From Hydractinia symbiolongicarpus (taxonomy: Eukaryota > Cnidaria > Hydrozoa > Anthoathecata > Hydractiniidae): a stretch of DNA of 64,000 bases. The notes under the pieces are model-generated. The model ran no database searches. It saw nothing but the letters and a program-made list of their open reading frames with translations, and was not told where the DNA came from. The stretch is taken from positions 24,243,001 to 24,307,000 of the forward strand of contig NC_079885.1 in NCBI RefSeq assembly GCF_029227915.1. Reading direction: 5' to 3'. A program made the translations under genes and the position numbers. This document shows, piece after piece, positions 28,018 through 47,500 of the stretch (position 1 is its first letter; every line of letters begins with the position of its first letter).

Positions 28018-30049
28018 TTTTAGGTGCCCTAACAATAATAACAAGAAAGTTTAACTCTAACATACATATATTGTAGGATGTTGTTTTTCTTTAATCAAAT
28101 ACTCTCTTCACCTTTTGTGTTTTTTAAAAAAGTTTATACCCTACTTCTATGTTATGGTTGTAAATAAGTTACTATTATTTGATCAAGGCAATTTTGTTCA
28201 TTTTTACAGTGGTCATTTTATGATAAGGTCAATTTATTTATTTTTCAGTTTATTATAGCAAAGTAGCAATTATAGAACATCTTAAATTTAGAAAAAATAT
28301 TATTCAAACTTACGAGAACACCAGCGTTATTAAGACTGTACGTTAAACTCTATTAGAAATAAGGTGAGTAGAACATGTTCAAAAAACAGAGGCAAGGATG
28401 TGAACATTCCAAAAATGCCAAATTCGATCTTTCAGCTATACCTTAATATCTCCTTGATTTCCATCATCAGACAAGAAAAGTAACACTAATCCCAGAAAGA
28501 TATGTGATAACAAAGTAACAAGCGCAATATTTTACTACTACTTTACTACTTTTTGGACTCAAAATTTGTAATTACAATCTAATAATTATATAGTCATAAT
28601 TTGATTAGTAATTTATGGGAAAACCACATTGTAATATTGATTTTAGGTGAATTTTATTCAAATTAATTTGTTTAGGATTTTTAATAAATTAATTTTTGTC
28701 ATTAAAGACAAACCCATATATATCTCATAGTGTACACAAACTGCAAGAATTGAAACTTCACTACAAAATTTTGTTATTCTATTTTTTAAATATGTACAAT
28801 AAGAAACGAAAATTTTTGGACAGAAAAACTTCTGGATTTTTTTTTGTCCAAAAATTTTCCTGTCTGAAATTTGGGTCTGCCGAAGGTTTTTTGGCCAAAA
28901 ATTTTGGTTTTCCTAATTTTTTTTAAAAAAAATTAATGCATAGAAATTACTGTAGTTTTTGAATTATTTTCGTTATTTTCACATTTGGCTAAGGGTCTAT
29001 ATATAAAGTTGGATACTGAAGACCATTTTTTAGATCTTGATTGAATATAAGTACAATATAAATGCCTCTAGCCTTCTTTTGTGTGATTTTCCCTAATCAT
29101 TACTTTTGAAATTTGTTTAAAATTCGTTCAAAATACTTACCCATACATTTTTTTAAACTAAACATTTATAAACTTCATACACATTTTTAGATATTTACAA
29201 ACATAATCCAGAATCCTTGAATGAACACTCAACACCATTCAAGGTTTATCACAAACGCTTTTTTGTTGGTTAGATATTTTATTTTGTAGGTCCACATCAG
29301 CTCATGCTGACTCTTATTGTACAACCTATTTTATCAAATAAATTAGTAGCAGTAGTCGTGGTAGCATAACAATCCATGGTAAATTTTATGATTATATGGG
29401 TATTTATACAAGTAATAATAATTTCCTTTTCTGGTATAGCCAGGAGACCCAGCATAGTTTTTCTTATCACCAGGAAATCAGACATGTTTGTTATTAGAAA
29501 ATCCTTTCTTCTTCTATGTTTTGAGCAAGACTGGTCTCACTCACTCACCCAAACAAACATGATAAATTCCCCTATTATGTAAGAGGGTAAGATGTGGCAA
29601 TGCTGGCTTTATGCTCATTGGTTGATTTTGATTCAGGGTTTTCTCTGAGAAATTATTTTGTGTTAATTGGTGGATTTGATTTTTAGGGATTTGCTCTAAC
29701 ACATACTTTCGCATTTAAGCTTTAGTATGATACAAATATTCTTGAATAAAGCTTAGTTAACTCCACTATTTCTTGCCCAAAAGGGTTATATTACTAATTA
29801 AAATTAAAATTTAATTTAATTAAACAAAATAGATAAATAAATAAATGAAAATATAAATAAATATATAATTTTAAATGACTTGAGCATGAATAAGAAGAGT
29901 TGCTGTTCTGGTATGTAACTTGATTTATCTTAATACAACCAAAACCATATGTTCCATATGAAAATAATTGTTGGTAATGTTGTTACTTTTTGACTAATGT
30001 GCACTAAATAAAGCTGCTCTTTTCAACCCTTTGTTACCATGGTAGTGGT
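28018..30049. other. Intergenic region upstream of ADAM17-like gene B
   Basis: AT-rich, with the promoter of gene B presumably at its left. 28805-28930 is a low-complexity stretch with partly self-complementary TTTTTGGC/CCAAAAATTTT tracts. No exon, RNA gene or clear mobile element was seen. Confidence 0.45.
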
Positions 30050-30512
30050 CAACAGAATTTACAAAACAGAATTTACATCTCATTTTTACTGCATGTCAAG
30101 AATTTGTCCTTGTTTCCTTGATCACCGAGCCAAAACTTGGATGAATATGTATTTTCCTTCAGAATACTTCAAACAAGGTTGTGATTCGCTCCAAAATTGT
30201 GGCCGATTTAATGTGCTGCTACTATATCTACCTTAACTGTTAACAGTCGTCGTCCCAATTGATTCCACTGTTAAGCTCACAATTAAGATTATGCTTTCCT
30301 AATGCATCTTGATACAATGATGTACACACACCCCAACGTAATCTTTTGAAGGACCTGCAATGTAGGCTAAGCCAATCACACCTTCATAAAAATCTTGATA
30401 TGGGAATATATGGGCAAGTATCATGCCATTTTTCTGGACTTAACTCAGTAAGCAGTGAGTCTACATTCCAAATATCAAGCATCCTTAAGTTCTATCCGGA
30501 TTTTCTACAAAA
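30050..30512 (-). pseudogene. Decayed third ADAM17-like copy (metalloprotease exon)
   Basis: Read on the minus strand this matches the start of exon 2 of paralog B. A TTTTTTTTGTAG acceptor is followed by a WNVDSLLTEL-like stretch, a DFYEGVIGLAYI block equivalent to the DFDRGVIGLAYV of gene B, then AH, a stop, and IGHNFGANH. The catalytic Glu codon of HExxH is now TAA. Further on, GKYI and GDQGNKDKF correspond to GKYIM and GDQPNNFKF of gene B, but in a shifted frame. Similarity fades near 30050, so the disintegrin and transmembrane parts are missing. Retention of the intron acceptor shows a DNA-level duplication and not a retrocopy. It lies about 2 kb upstream of gene B in the same orientation. 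Confidence 0.85.
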
Positions 30513-31429
30513 AAAATGTTGTACCTAGATTTTAGAAAAATAAATATATCTAAAAATATTTTTGTATCACATACAGCCAGAGAGATAATTGTGGTATCAG
30601 GCCTGGTCATGAATAAAATGACTGACGTGTGGTAGGTCACATTCCTAAAGTTGCAATGGCTTGTGACAAACACCATACTCCTGAGTTCTATTGAGGGGTG
30701 CAAAGAAAGATAGTAGGTGTGCAATTCCTTAAAAACTTCCCTGGAGGCAGCCCTCGAAATAATTTTTGGTGACTCCTCAGATAAAATGACTGCAACATTT
30801 CCAGTATGGTCGAACATATCTATAGCTCCATTCAGGGTTCTCATTTTGAGGTAAACGATCACGTTTCTACGTGTAGTATTGCCGTATAGCCCTATAAACT
30901 ATTTGAACTTTGACAAAATAAATACAGTATTGTTTTATTTACTAGCAACATAACTCACGGTAAGATCATTAAAATAATTATGATAAACAAAAGATAAAAG
31001 GGCTTCCGATTTTCCGACAGGAAAAAGTGTTGTATAGCGCATACGCGTTAGCTTACATACTGTATCTTTCAGTTTTTACAATAAAAAAGGAATCTAAAAA
31101 AATTTTGTAAAACTTATAAACTTTATTAAATACACTTACTCTACACCAAAAAGGGAAAAAAACTTTTCTTCATTTGTATTATGAACCAACAAGTCTGCAT
31201 TCAAGAATTATTTGAAGCATCATAATCATTCTCAAAAAAATCCATGACAATCTAATAGGTTACTTAAGATTGAGTCTTTGGCAATCTAATAAGTTACTTA
31301 ACCGGTTACTTAACATATTAGATTTACTGACAATCTAATAGGTTACTTAAGATTGAGTCTTACTTAAGATTGAGTCTTTGAAACCACTCTCTGTATATCT
31401 AAGTAACACATCAGAAAAGATTAACAAAA
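30513..31429. other. Intergenic region with a 34-bp direct repeat
   Basis: A minus-strand open frame of 125 codons at 30485-30862 has no family I recognise and overlaps the pseudogene end, so I do not call it a gene. At 31246 and 31328 a 34-bp direct repeat beginning TGACAATCTAATAGGTTACT occurs 82 bp apart, with partial copies after each. Confidence 0.5.
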
Positions 31430-32215
31430 AAATCACTGTGAAGGACAAACAGGATAACTGGATGGATATTACGAACATTCGAGAGCAGAGAAAAAAACGT
31501 GATGTTGACTCTTTGGAAATCATTAGTTATTCCCCACCTTGACTATTGTTCCCAGTTATGGTCTCCACTAATGAAAGGACAAATACAAGACATAGAAATG
31601 GTGCAAAGAACCTTTACTAGAAAAATCCTTGGAACTCAAGGTTTTTCGTACTGGGACGTACTAAAAAGATTGAATCTGTATTTGAATCTGTAAGAAGGGA
31701 ACAGTATGCCATAATTTACATCTGGAAAGTGATTGAAAAAATAGTACCAAACTTTGGTCAGGAAACTGGTAAAGGAGGCATCACATGGTACACGAATGAT
31801 CGTTTGGGTCGAAAATGTGTTGTTCCTGTAGTGAAGAAAGGGCCATTTTATAAGATTTGTTGTGCTAGCTTGGCTGTTCAAGGAGTACGATTGTTTAATG
31901 GTCTACCAAAAGCAATACGCAACCTATCTGATTGCAGCATAGACTCTTTTAAGTCGAAGTTGGATTGCTTTCTTGCTACTGTTCCTGATGAGCCACTGTT
32001 ACCAAATTATGTTCAGTTTCGAAAGGCCAACACAAACAGCATCATTGACATGATGAGCATTGGACTCGCTGAGTTGGATTCGTGAAGATCTCACAAAATC
32101 TACTTCAAAGTATTCAAAGTAAGTATTACTTCAATATTGTTATAAATACTGCCAAAACTGTCAAAAATTGTACCAAAAATAAAGTGAAAAAAGGATGGTT
32201 TTGTTAAATAAAATC
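31430..32215 (+). mobile_element. 3' fragment of a non-LTR retrotransposon (CR1/jockey-like)
   Basis: Conceptual translation gives GWILRTFESREKN, LTLWKSLVIPHLDYCSQLWSP and, after a frameshift near 31685, KKGPFYKICCASLAVQGVRL and SIDSFKSKLDCFLATVPDEP, ending at 32085. These are the C-terminal blocks that follow the reverse transcriptase in CR1/jockey-type LINE ORF2 proteins. The 5' part, including the catalytic YADD region, is absent, and a further frame change occurs near 31450. It is therefore a 5'-truncated, inactive copy. The AT-rich tail to 32215 may be its 3' UTR. Confidence 0.8.
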
Positions 32216-32247
32216 CATATTAGCGGGGGGGGGGGGGCATCTCTAGA

Positions 32248-32568
32248 CGTGACGCCATAGATTAGCGTTTATAGCTGTCACACTCTGTGCAGGAGACCGG
32301 GGTTCGATTCCTCTTGACGGCAATTCAACATGGGTGAGTGAATTTTACCATAGTCCCGGGTTAGCCAAAGCCATGTGAGGGAAATTGGGAAGAGATGGCA
32401 CACTGTGTGGGCCGTTGGGGATGTTGGCAGAGTTGTATCTAGTAGAGCATGGGCCCGAATTTGGTCTGCATAGCTCAAAATGAGCATTAATTGCTCTAGG
32501 ACTCTCCATCCTAAGTCATGGCCCCTCCTGGAAAAAATAGACAGGGTAGCTATATCCCTTGATATTTG
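32248..32568 (+). mobile_element. tRNA-derived SINE, 5' part (split by the next transposon)
   Basis: Aligns throughout with the copy at 55938-56285. The head contains a good Pol III box B (GGTTCGATTCC near 32302) and a decayed box A; the body shares CAATTCAACATGGGTGAGTG, GGGCCGTTGG and GACAGGGTA blocks. A G-run of 12 precedes it. The remaining 3' tail (GAGGCTAGC..CATGTTAAAAT) is at 37693 to about 37750, on the far side of the inserted 5.1-kb element. Confidence 0.8.
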
Positions 32569-32970
32569 GCTTAGGTAAAGCTAGCCGTACCTAACAGCCG
32601 TACCTAAGCCGTACCTTAGCCGTACGTAACTACACTTTTCTTTTTAAGGTGAGGTAATGTATTTTAATGGAAAAAACTGAGCTAATCGTAGTGGTAAATT
32701 TGTTGTGTCACTGAATTTCTGTTTCTCAATCACCAATGAACCCGCAAAATACGAAAAAATGTTAACGAAACATCTTGCTCTTATAGAAACCAAACGGGGG
32801 AGAGCGCGGGAAGGTGATTCCCAAATCGACAAATTAAGTACGGCTGGCAATAAAAAGGTGGTTAGTACGAACGGTGAACTTCAATGCGACTTATCAAGTA
32901 AAGTAAAATAAAGGGGATAGGTAAGGAAAAGAGAGGAAAAATATGAAAATTATAAGACAACATATATTTT

Positions 32971-34000
32971 ACGGTTGGGTCCTATCATATAAGAAACAAC
33001 TTTAAAATATGTACAATAAAAACGAAATTAAGTTAAGTACGGCTAGCTAAAATAAGGTACGGCTGGACCATATTAAGGTACGGCTAGGTCCTATCGTATA
33101 AGAAACATCTTCAAATGCTACAAATGTTCCATAAAAACGAAATTAGGTTAGGTACGGCTAGCTAAAATAAGGTACGGCTGGAAAATATTAAGGTACGGCT
33201 GGGTCCTATCGTATAAGAAACATCTTCAAATGCTACAAATGTTCCATAAAAACGAAATTAGGTTAGGTACGGCTAGCTAAAATAAGGTACGGCTCGAAAA
33301 TATTAAGGTACGGCTGGGTCCTATCGTATAAGAAACATCTTCAAATGCTACAAATGTTCCATAAAAACGAAATTAGGTTAGGTACGGCTAGCTAAAATAA
33401 GGTACGGCTGGAAAATATTAAGGTACGGCTGGGTCCTATCGTATAAGAAACATCTTCAAATGCTACAAATGTTCCATAAAAACGAAATTAGGTTAGGTAC
33501 GGCTAGCTAAAATAAGGTACGGCTCGAAAATATTAAGGTACGGCTGGGTCCTATCGTATAAGAAACATCTTCAAATGCTACAAATGTTCCATAAAAACGA
33601 AATTAGGTTAGGTACGGCTAGCTAAAATAAGGTACGGCTGGAAAATATTAAGGTACGGCTGGGTCCTATCGTATAAGAAACATCTTCAAATGCTAAAATA
33701 TGTACAATAAAAACGAAATTAAGTTAGGTACGGCTAGGTAAAATAAGGTACGGCTGGAAAAAATTAAGGTACGGCTGGGTCCTATCGTATAAGAAACATC
33801 TTCAAATGCTACAAATGTTCCATAAAAACGAAATTAGGTTAGGTACGGCTAGCTAAAATAAGGTACGCTGGACCATATTAAGGTACGGCTGGGTCTTATC
33901 GTATAAGAAACTTCTTTAAATGCTACAAATGTTTCATAAAAACGAAATTAGGTTAGGTACGGCTACCATTGATCAAAATTAAAGTACGGCTGCATATCTA
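32971..34000. repeat. 115-bp satellite array, left arm of the transposon
   Basis: About nine units; CCTATCGTATAAG recurs at 33091, 33205, 33320, 33435, 33550, 33665 and 33781, a strict 115-bp step. Each unit has three TACGGCT motifs. Units at the centre alternate GGCTGGAAAATATT with GGCTCGAAAATATT, implying amplification as a 230-bp dimer. Confidence 0.95.
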
Positions 34001-34101
34001 TTTAAAGTAAAATAAATTGTATAGCTGAAAATATAAAAAAAATATTACCTAAGAAACAAAATGTTTTAACAAATACGAACACGATAATATATAATTATAT
34101 T

Positions 34102-35770
34102 TTAATAAATATCACTATCAGTGTCAGATTGATTGCTTACATTCTCTAACGTTTGCATTTCTAGGACCAAATCTGTAACAGATCTATCCGATCTTGATGC
34201 AATATATCGAAACGCTAACAACTGTAAAAGAAAGATGTCGATAAAATCAAAGGTCGTAAAGAGTGATTTAGAGGTAGCTGGGATAGATACAGGCCAGTTC
34301 TGTTTAAAGTCAGTCAGTGTGACTCTTAACCCAATTGCCAAACAATTCAAAAAAATACTGGGTAAGAACTTGGCCAGGGCTTCTTTCCTTGACGCTGCTA
34401 ATGACATTCTCTCCATATTACTTCGATATTGTCGACTTCTGATGATAGTGGCGATGCTTTTATCGAAGGTTTCATCATTGACTGTTGCACAACAGTAAGA
34501 ACGTATAAAGGACGCTTCAGAACAAATAAATTTCAAAACATGCTTACATATATTTTAAGAAAGTTGATATGAAATATCATTTTGTAAAAGACGTTGCATG
34601 TCTTTAACTACTTTGTTTGTTGCAATCTCCTTTACAAAAAGTGTTTCGTCTGATTCAACAAGGCACGAAAAATGCGAGCTGGGATGGCTGTCCAGCGTGA
34701 TCAGCTTTAAGTATGAGAAACGGGACTCTAAAAAGGCTTTAATCTGTCGTAAACAACCATCCGTATTCTCCAAATCGATTGCAATCAAACATTGAGCTAC
34801 CAAAAGCAATTGCCGAAACTTATATGGATAAATCAGGATGTTTCTCTTGTTCAGAAGACCGAATAGTACTTCGCAACAAATAGCATGTGTTTGATGAGAT
34901 TGAGATGTTTCATTTTCCGATTTTTTCAATTTAACAATAGAAAATGTATCTTTTGGATAGATCCCTGTCCTTTGTAAATAAAGAACATTTGCAAAATGAA
35001 TAAGTTTTACAAATGTCACACCTGAAATAGAAAATAAGAAGAAATTATATTTATGCTTTTCAAAAAACATCTCCTACTGCTTTAAATCATTTTACTAGAA
35101 CGAACGTGTACGCATGTAAAGCCGTAAAACAACATAATGCATTTCTAGGTTAAAATTTAGAACAAGTTAAGAACAGTATCTTAGTAGGTAAGAACATTTG
35201 TCACAAAAATCAAAGAACCTGTGTTACCTGTTTCCTGACTTTAAAGAACGCTTCAAGAACACTTTTAGCCTTATAACCTCATTACATTTAAAAAGTTTAA
35301 AAACGCTACAAAATAGCAGTGAAGTAACAATAAAACTAACTTGAATTCAAAAACGTTTCATTGCCAATATTGTAAAATTTGACTTCGTTGATATCAATTA
35401 AAAGAACACCATATGGAAGTACAAGGAACACCAAGTCAGTCCTTAAGCTTTTCTTATCTTTTATTGCTGTCTTCGCCAACATCGATTCTAAGCTCTGGTT
35501 ATCGAAATCAGTTGGTGAATTAAAAGCAAGAACGCAGCAAAATGACCCACGATGCCAGCATAATGTTGCATAATGTTGGCGAGAACAAATTTGAAACCTT
35601 GTCTTCATGAACTTGCTTTTCGATAACAGCTTTTTTTGTGTAGTACAATTGCGTGTAATGTTTTTTAAATGGAGAATCATCTGCCATTATGTATGATTGT
35701 TCCTCGGTCCCAACTTCTCGCTGCTTTTTCTTATCAGAATCAAAATCTCCGCATTCTCCTTCAATAAGGA
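34102..35770 (-). pseudogene. Unidentified spliced cargo gene in the transposon, frameshifted
   Basis: Minus-strand coding-like blocks: 35770 to 35341 (GECGDFDSDKKKQREVGTEE, ATG at 35697, then LVFLVLPYGVLLIDINEV), donor GTTAGT, and 35021 to 34555 after a TTCTATTTCAG acceptor (FANVLYLQRTGIYPKDTF), in matching phase. A further open frame, 34536-34102, ends in an acidic NQSDTDSDIY and may be a later exon or a separate piece. A perfect 10-bp tandem duplication (GCATAATGTT twice, 35558-35577) switches the reading frame within the first block, so this copy is broken. I do not recognise the protein: no zinc finger, DDE or helicase motif is visible. It could be a captured host gene or a lineage-specific transposon protein. 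Confidence 0.5.
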
Positions 35771-36721
35771 CAACTCATAACACGGGCTGACCACATTTGA
35801 CAACATACCGAAAATACCAGGCGTGATTTTGCATGTTTAAACTAGTATGCCAAGAAGTGTACTTTATCTGAGCATAAAATATTTTTTAGGTGTTGAAAAT
35901 AGAAAATAGTAGTGTATATTTTGCTCTTGTAATAGAAAAAAAGAGTGTGTGAGGAATGAAGTGACAGTTTTTTTTGTAAAAACCACCTAGACTTGGATTC
36001 TCTTGGTTATTATTTTTCATCTTATTTGTTAATGTGTTAGCGCATTCTCATTTTAATTCTGTCAAGAAATATTTCTTTATGTTTGTTGGTTGTTTTTAGA
36101 AAAATCAGTAAAATTTTGCCCTTGAGTATAGTTGTTATTTCGTTCTTATTTGTCAATAATTTTTAACCTTATTGTTCTTATAAAAAATTGTTTTTATAAT
36201 AAGTGTATATGCTGAATTAAATCAGGACACAGTTAACACAATCAAAATTAAAAATCAAAAACCTTTACTCACACATTGTTTCGCGGCTTTATTAGGTTCT
36301 TCCTTTTTCTTATCGTTTTCCATCATTAAAATAACGTGCACTCATAAACAACAACGAATATTAAAATTTTTTAAAAGTTCTTTTGTTTTAAATAAAAAGT
36401 TTACATCTCTTCCATTAACAATAACATCCAACGAATAAAAACGCGTGTGTCCTTCAACTGGCGAAAACGTTAATTCTACTCCTTATTCAGACATTCACTG
36501 TCTATACCTCAGTTAGACAGAAGATTTACCGCATCACTTTCAAAGTAGCATTTTTTTATTTTCCTGTGCAGAAAACAATGTGGAGCCAACCTAGTAGAGC
36601 ATATTGCATACAATTTTTTTCTTAACCTCGCCCGCACTTTACTTTCCAGTAAACTCTACTTCTTCTACGTACTTATTGTTTTTCGTTTATATTAATTTTT
36701 TTTTAGCATTTGAAGTTGTTT

Positions 36722-37265
36722 CTTATATAATAAAATCCAGCCTTACCTTAATATGGTCCAGCCGTACCTTATTTTAGCTAGCCGTACCTAACTTAATTTC
36801 GTTTTTATTGAACGTTTTTAGCATTTGAAGTTGTTTCTTATATGATAGGTCCAAGCCGTACCTTAATATTGTCCAGCCGTACCTTATTTTGGTTAGCCGT
36901 ACCTAACATAATTTCGTTTTTATTGAACATTTGTAGCATTTGAAGTTTTTTCTTATATGATAGGACCCAGCCGTACCTTAATATTTTCCAGCCGTACCTT
37001 ATTTTGGTTAGCCGTACCTAACTTAATTTTGTTTTTATTGAACGTTTTTAGCTTTTGAAGTTGTTTCTTATATGATAGGACCCAGCCGTACCTTAATATG
37101 GTCCAGCCGTACCTTATTTTGGCTACCCGTACCTAACATAATTTCGTTTTTATTGAACGTTTTTAGCATTTGAAATTGTTTCTTATATGATAAGACCCAG
37201 CCGTACCTTAATATTATCTAGCCGTACCTTATTTTGGCAACCGTATTCAAATTTAGCCAGCTGTA
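36722..37265. repeat. Satellite array, right arm, inverted relative to the left arm
   Basis: About 4.6 copies of the same roughly 115-bp unit in reverse orientation (AGCCGTACCTTA, CTTATATGATAGG). Units resemble the outermost left unit (CTATCATATAAGAAACAAC) more than the inner left ones, so the two arms have homogenised separately. Confidence 0.92.
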
Positions 37266-37750
37266 GTCACTTTTAGCGCTAGCTCTAATATTGTCCGCAG
37301 CGTAATAATGTTCAATCTTACTTTACTAATGTTTTTCATACATTCAATTTTAAAAATCTCTTTTGTATTTGTATCAAAATCATTTTATAAAAATTATAAT
37401 ACATGTAAGATATATTATTATCGGTGTTTCATCATTGAGGATTCCCTGGGGGTTACTTGGGCTCGACGATGGAGTGCTCCATTTTGCATCATTTTTATCG
37501 GCATAGATATTCACCTAAAAGACGAAATAAAAGTTAGACAATTTAACTTTGATATACATTAACTACTAATTTTAAGCTTAGAAGCAAGTGGTCTTACACA
37601 GAGCTGCTAATTACGAATTTTCTTAAGTACGGCTAAGGTACGGCTAAGGTGCGGCTGTTAGGTACGGCTAGCTTTACTTAACCTGATATTTGTGAGGCTA
37701 GCTAGCCATGTTAAAATATGCACGTCTATCTACTACTTATATCTATCTAG

Positions 37751-38483
37751 CTAAAAAACATCATGTTTTCCAGTTTTAGTTGTAAGAGGTACCCTGCTTG
37801 CTAAAAGCCTAAAGAAAAAGTTGCTCAGTACCAATTTTGCTTGTGCTTCACAACTATTTTAAAATATAATTTCTGCCTCCCGCTAGCTTGGAAATAGATA
37901 GCCTAGCCCTAAACTTTTCATAGAAATAAGACACATGAAAAAAAACCTAGGTGATATATATGTACCTTGTTAATTATATGATGAAAATCCTTTTGCAACA
38001 GGACTTTTTTAGCTAGCTAGATTTCTTCCAAGAACCTTCTTTCATTTAGAAAAGGCCAAAGTGCCCGACCATTGTGCGACGGCCCCTGATCGATAAGGTG
38101 CGAAACCTAACTTTATCCGTAGACAATTATGAGGACCTTATAATGTCTGAACCAAAGTTAGCTAGCAAAATGAACGCCGATATTTGTATAAAACATACAA
38201 AAATGGTCTAATGTTTATCATAAATATATAATCAGATTTAACACTTCCTGTTTTTGATAAATATGTTAAAAAACTTTGAAAGAATCAATTCCACTATGAA
38301 TTGATTTCATCATTGTATGTTTCCTTATGTTCGGCATAGCTTGCCATCTTATCATGCGGTCTTTGATTTTTCAAGCCCGTGCCGGACATAAACCAAACCA
38401 AAACACAAGTGTGTGTGTGACTCGGTTGTGACTCAGCAAGCAAGTTGACTAAGGCATATCAATCACTTTTGACTATTATCCTA
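37751..38483. other. Region upstream of TENT4
   Basis: Contains the SINE 3' remnant up to about 37750 and then unique AT-rich DNA that should include the TENT4 promoter and 5' UTR. No TATA box or other element stands out. Confidence 0.5.
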
Positions 38484-46395
<7,912 letters not shown>

Positions 46396-47500
46396 CAATT
46401 CTGTCAATTTTTTATAGTCGTGAATATCTACTTTGACAGTGATAGCGCGAAAAATCAGCTACGTTAGGGTATTCTCGCAAACCTCAGGTATTGAATCTGG
46501 ATTGTTTTTCACGTGTTCCTTTTTCCTATTTTTTAAAAAAAATTTCCACTGTTTTAAATCTCTGATGCCAGTTTTTTTTTGTTTTTTTTTAAAATAACTA
46601 ATAATGATTTGTAAGCACCCCTTGAACTGATTGAAATGACCAGAAACATATGCGCCAGATAAATGATTTACTGCATAGCGGGAGGAAAATATGTCTAGTG
46701 CGTTTTTTCTTGCTACTTTTTTCATATAGCGTTTGATTTTACAGTCTTGTTTATCTTTTGTACTTTTATTTGGTTGGTACAGTTTTTATAGGTGGGCGAG
46801 TTACTGTCTTTTATTCACGTGTAGAAACAATATGTATTCTAGCAGCAGATGTATTATACGAAAATTTAAACTAAATATATATATAAAATATGTAGGTATA
46901 TTATACTGATGCTGGTCAGGTAACTTGTTTCTTTATTCAGAAACGTTCGATTATTCCTATTTGGTCTGGAAATTACAGAAAATACATTACATTTATTAAC
47001 AATTTCCGCCGAATTAAAATAATTCAAAAAATTAACTTCAAACCTTCAAAACACTCCCTCCATCATCGAGATTACAAAAAAACTTTCAGAAGAATATGTA
47101 ATCTTTAAAAAACATAGAAAACACGAGTATACCTGTTTCTTATGATGAATACACAAGAAACAACCACCGCCATTGTAGCATTTTTCTGTTTCCAATGGAC
47201 ATTTGCGCTTGACGCACATCTGCGCACGGCGATAAGTATGTCGTGCTTTGGGATTGGGATGGTTCCTGACCCCCTCTTCCCTATTTAAGACCTCTGAATA
47301 AAAATTCACCCATTTTATAAACACTCGTGAGCTTCGAATTTAAAGAAAATGACCCAAACCTCCGTGATAAGTTTCCTGGATACGAAATCTGTGGACGAGA
47401 ATGTATGAAGCAGGAAGCGGGCCAATAATGCGTAGTCCAATTTTGTTGCATTTTATTGTGCGACCACCATTTATAGAAATCGTGATCCAAGACTTACGAC
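46396..47500. other. TENT4 3' flank and possible isolated exon
   Basis: Probable 3' UTR of TENT4 with AT-rich flank. At about 47128-47280 on the minus strand an open frame reads CVKRKCPLETEKCYNGGGCF and ends at a good donor (CAG then GTATAC). The CYNGGGC block resembles the first half of an EGF-like domain, but no partner exon was found. A plus-strand frame at 47335-47430 (GYEICGRECMKQEAGQ) is also coding-like but isolated. Confidence 0.35.

Larger units (their letters stand above)
32569..37683. mobile_element. 5115-bp DNA transposon with 9-bp TSD and satellite-bearing arms
   Basis: Direct copies of TGATATTTG at 32560-32568 and 37684-37692 flank the element and interrupt a SINE, which fixes both ends. 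Terminal inverted repeats of about 61 bp (32569-32629 and 37623-37683) share AGTAAAGCTAGCCGTACC and tandem GCCGTACCTTA motifs, with a few mismatches. Inside them are inverted arrays of a 115-bp unit. The centre (34.1-35.8 kb) holds minus-strand exons of an unidentified gene and no transposase that I recognise. A 9-bp duplication with long inverted ends suggests the Mutator-like superfamily, but without a transposase this is inference. It is probably a non-autonomous, gene-carrying element. Confidence 0.85.

Noticed and set aside
28018..28044. Upstream start for ADAM17-like gene B
   Set aside because: The first codon there is TTG, and a splice acceptor lies between it and the ATG at 28017.
30485..30862. 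125-codon minus-strand frame
   Set aside because: No recognised family, no splice support, overlaps the pseudogene acceptor; probably chance.
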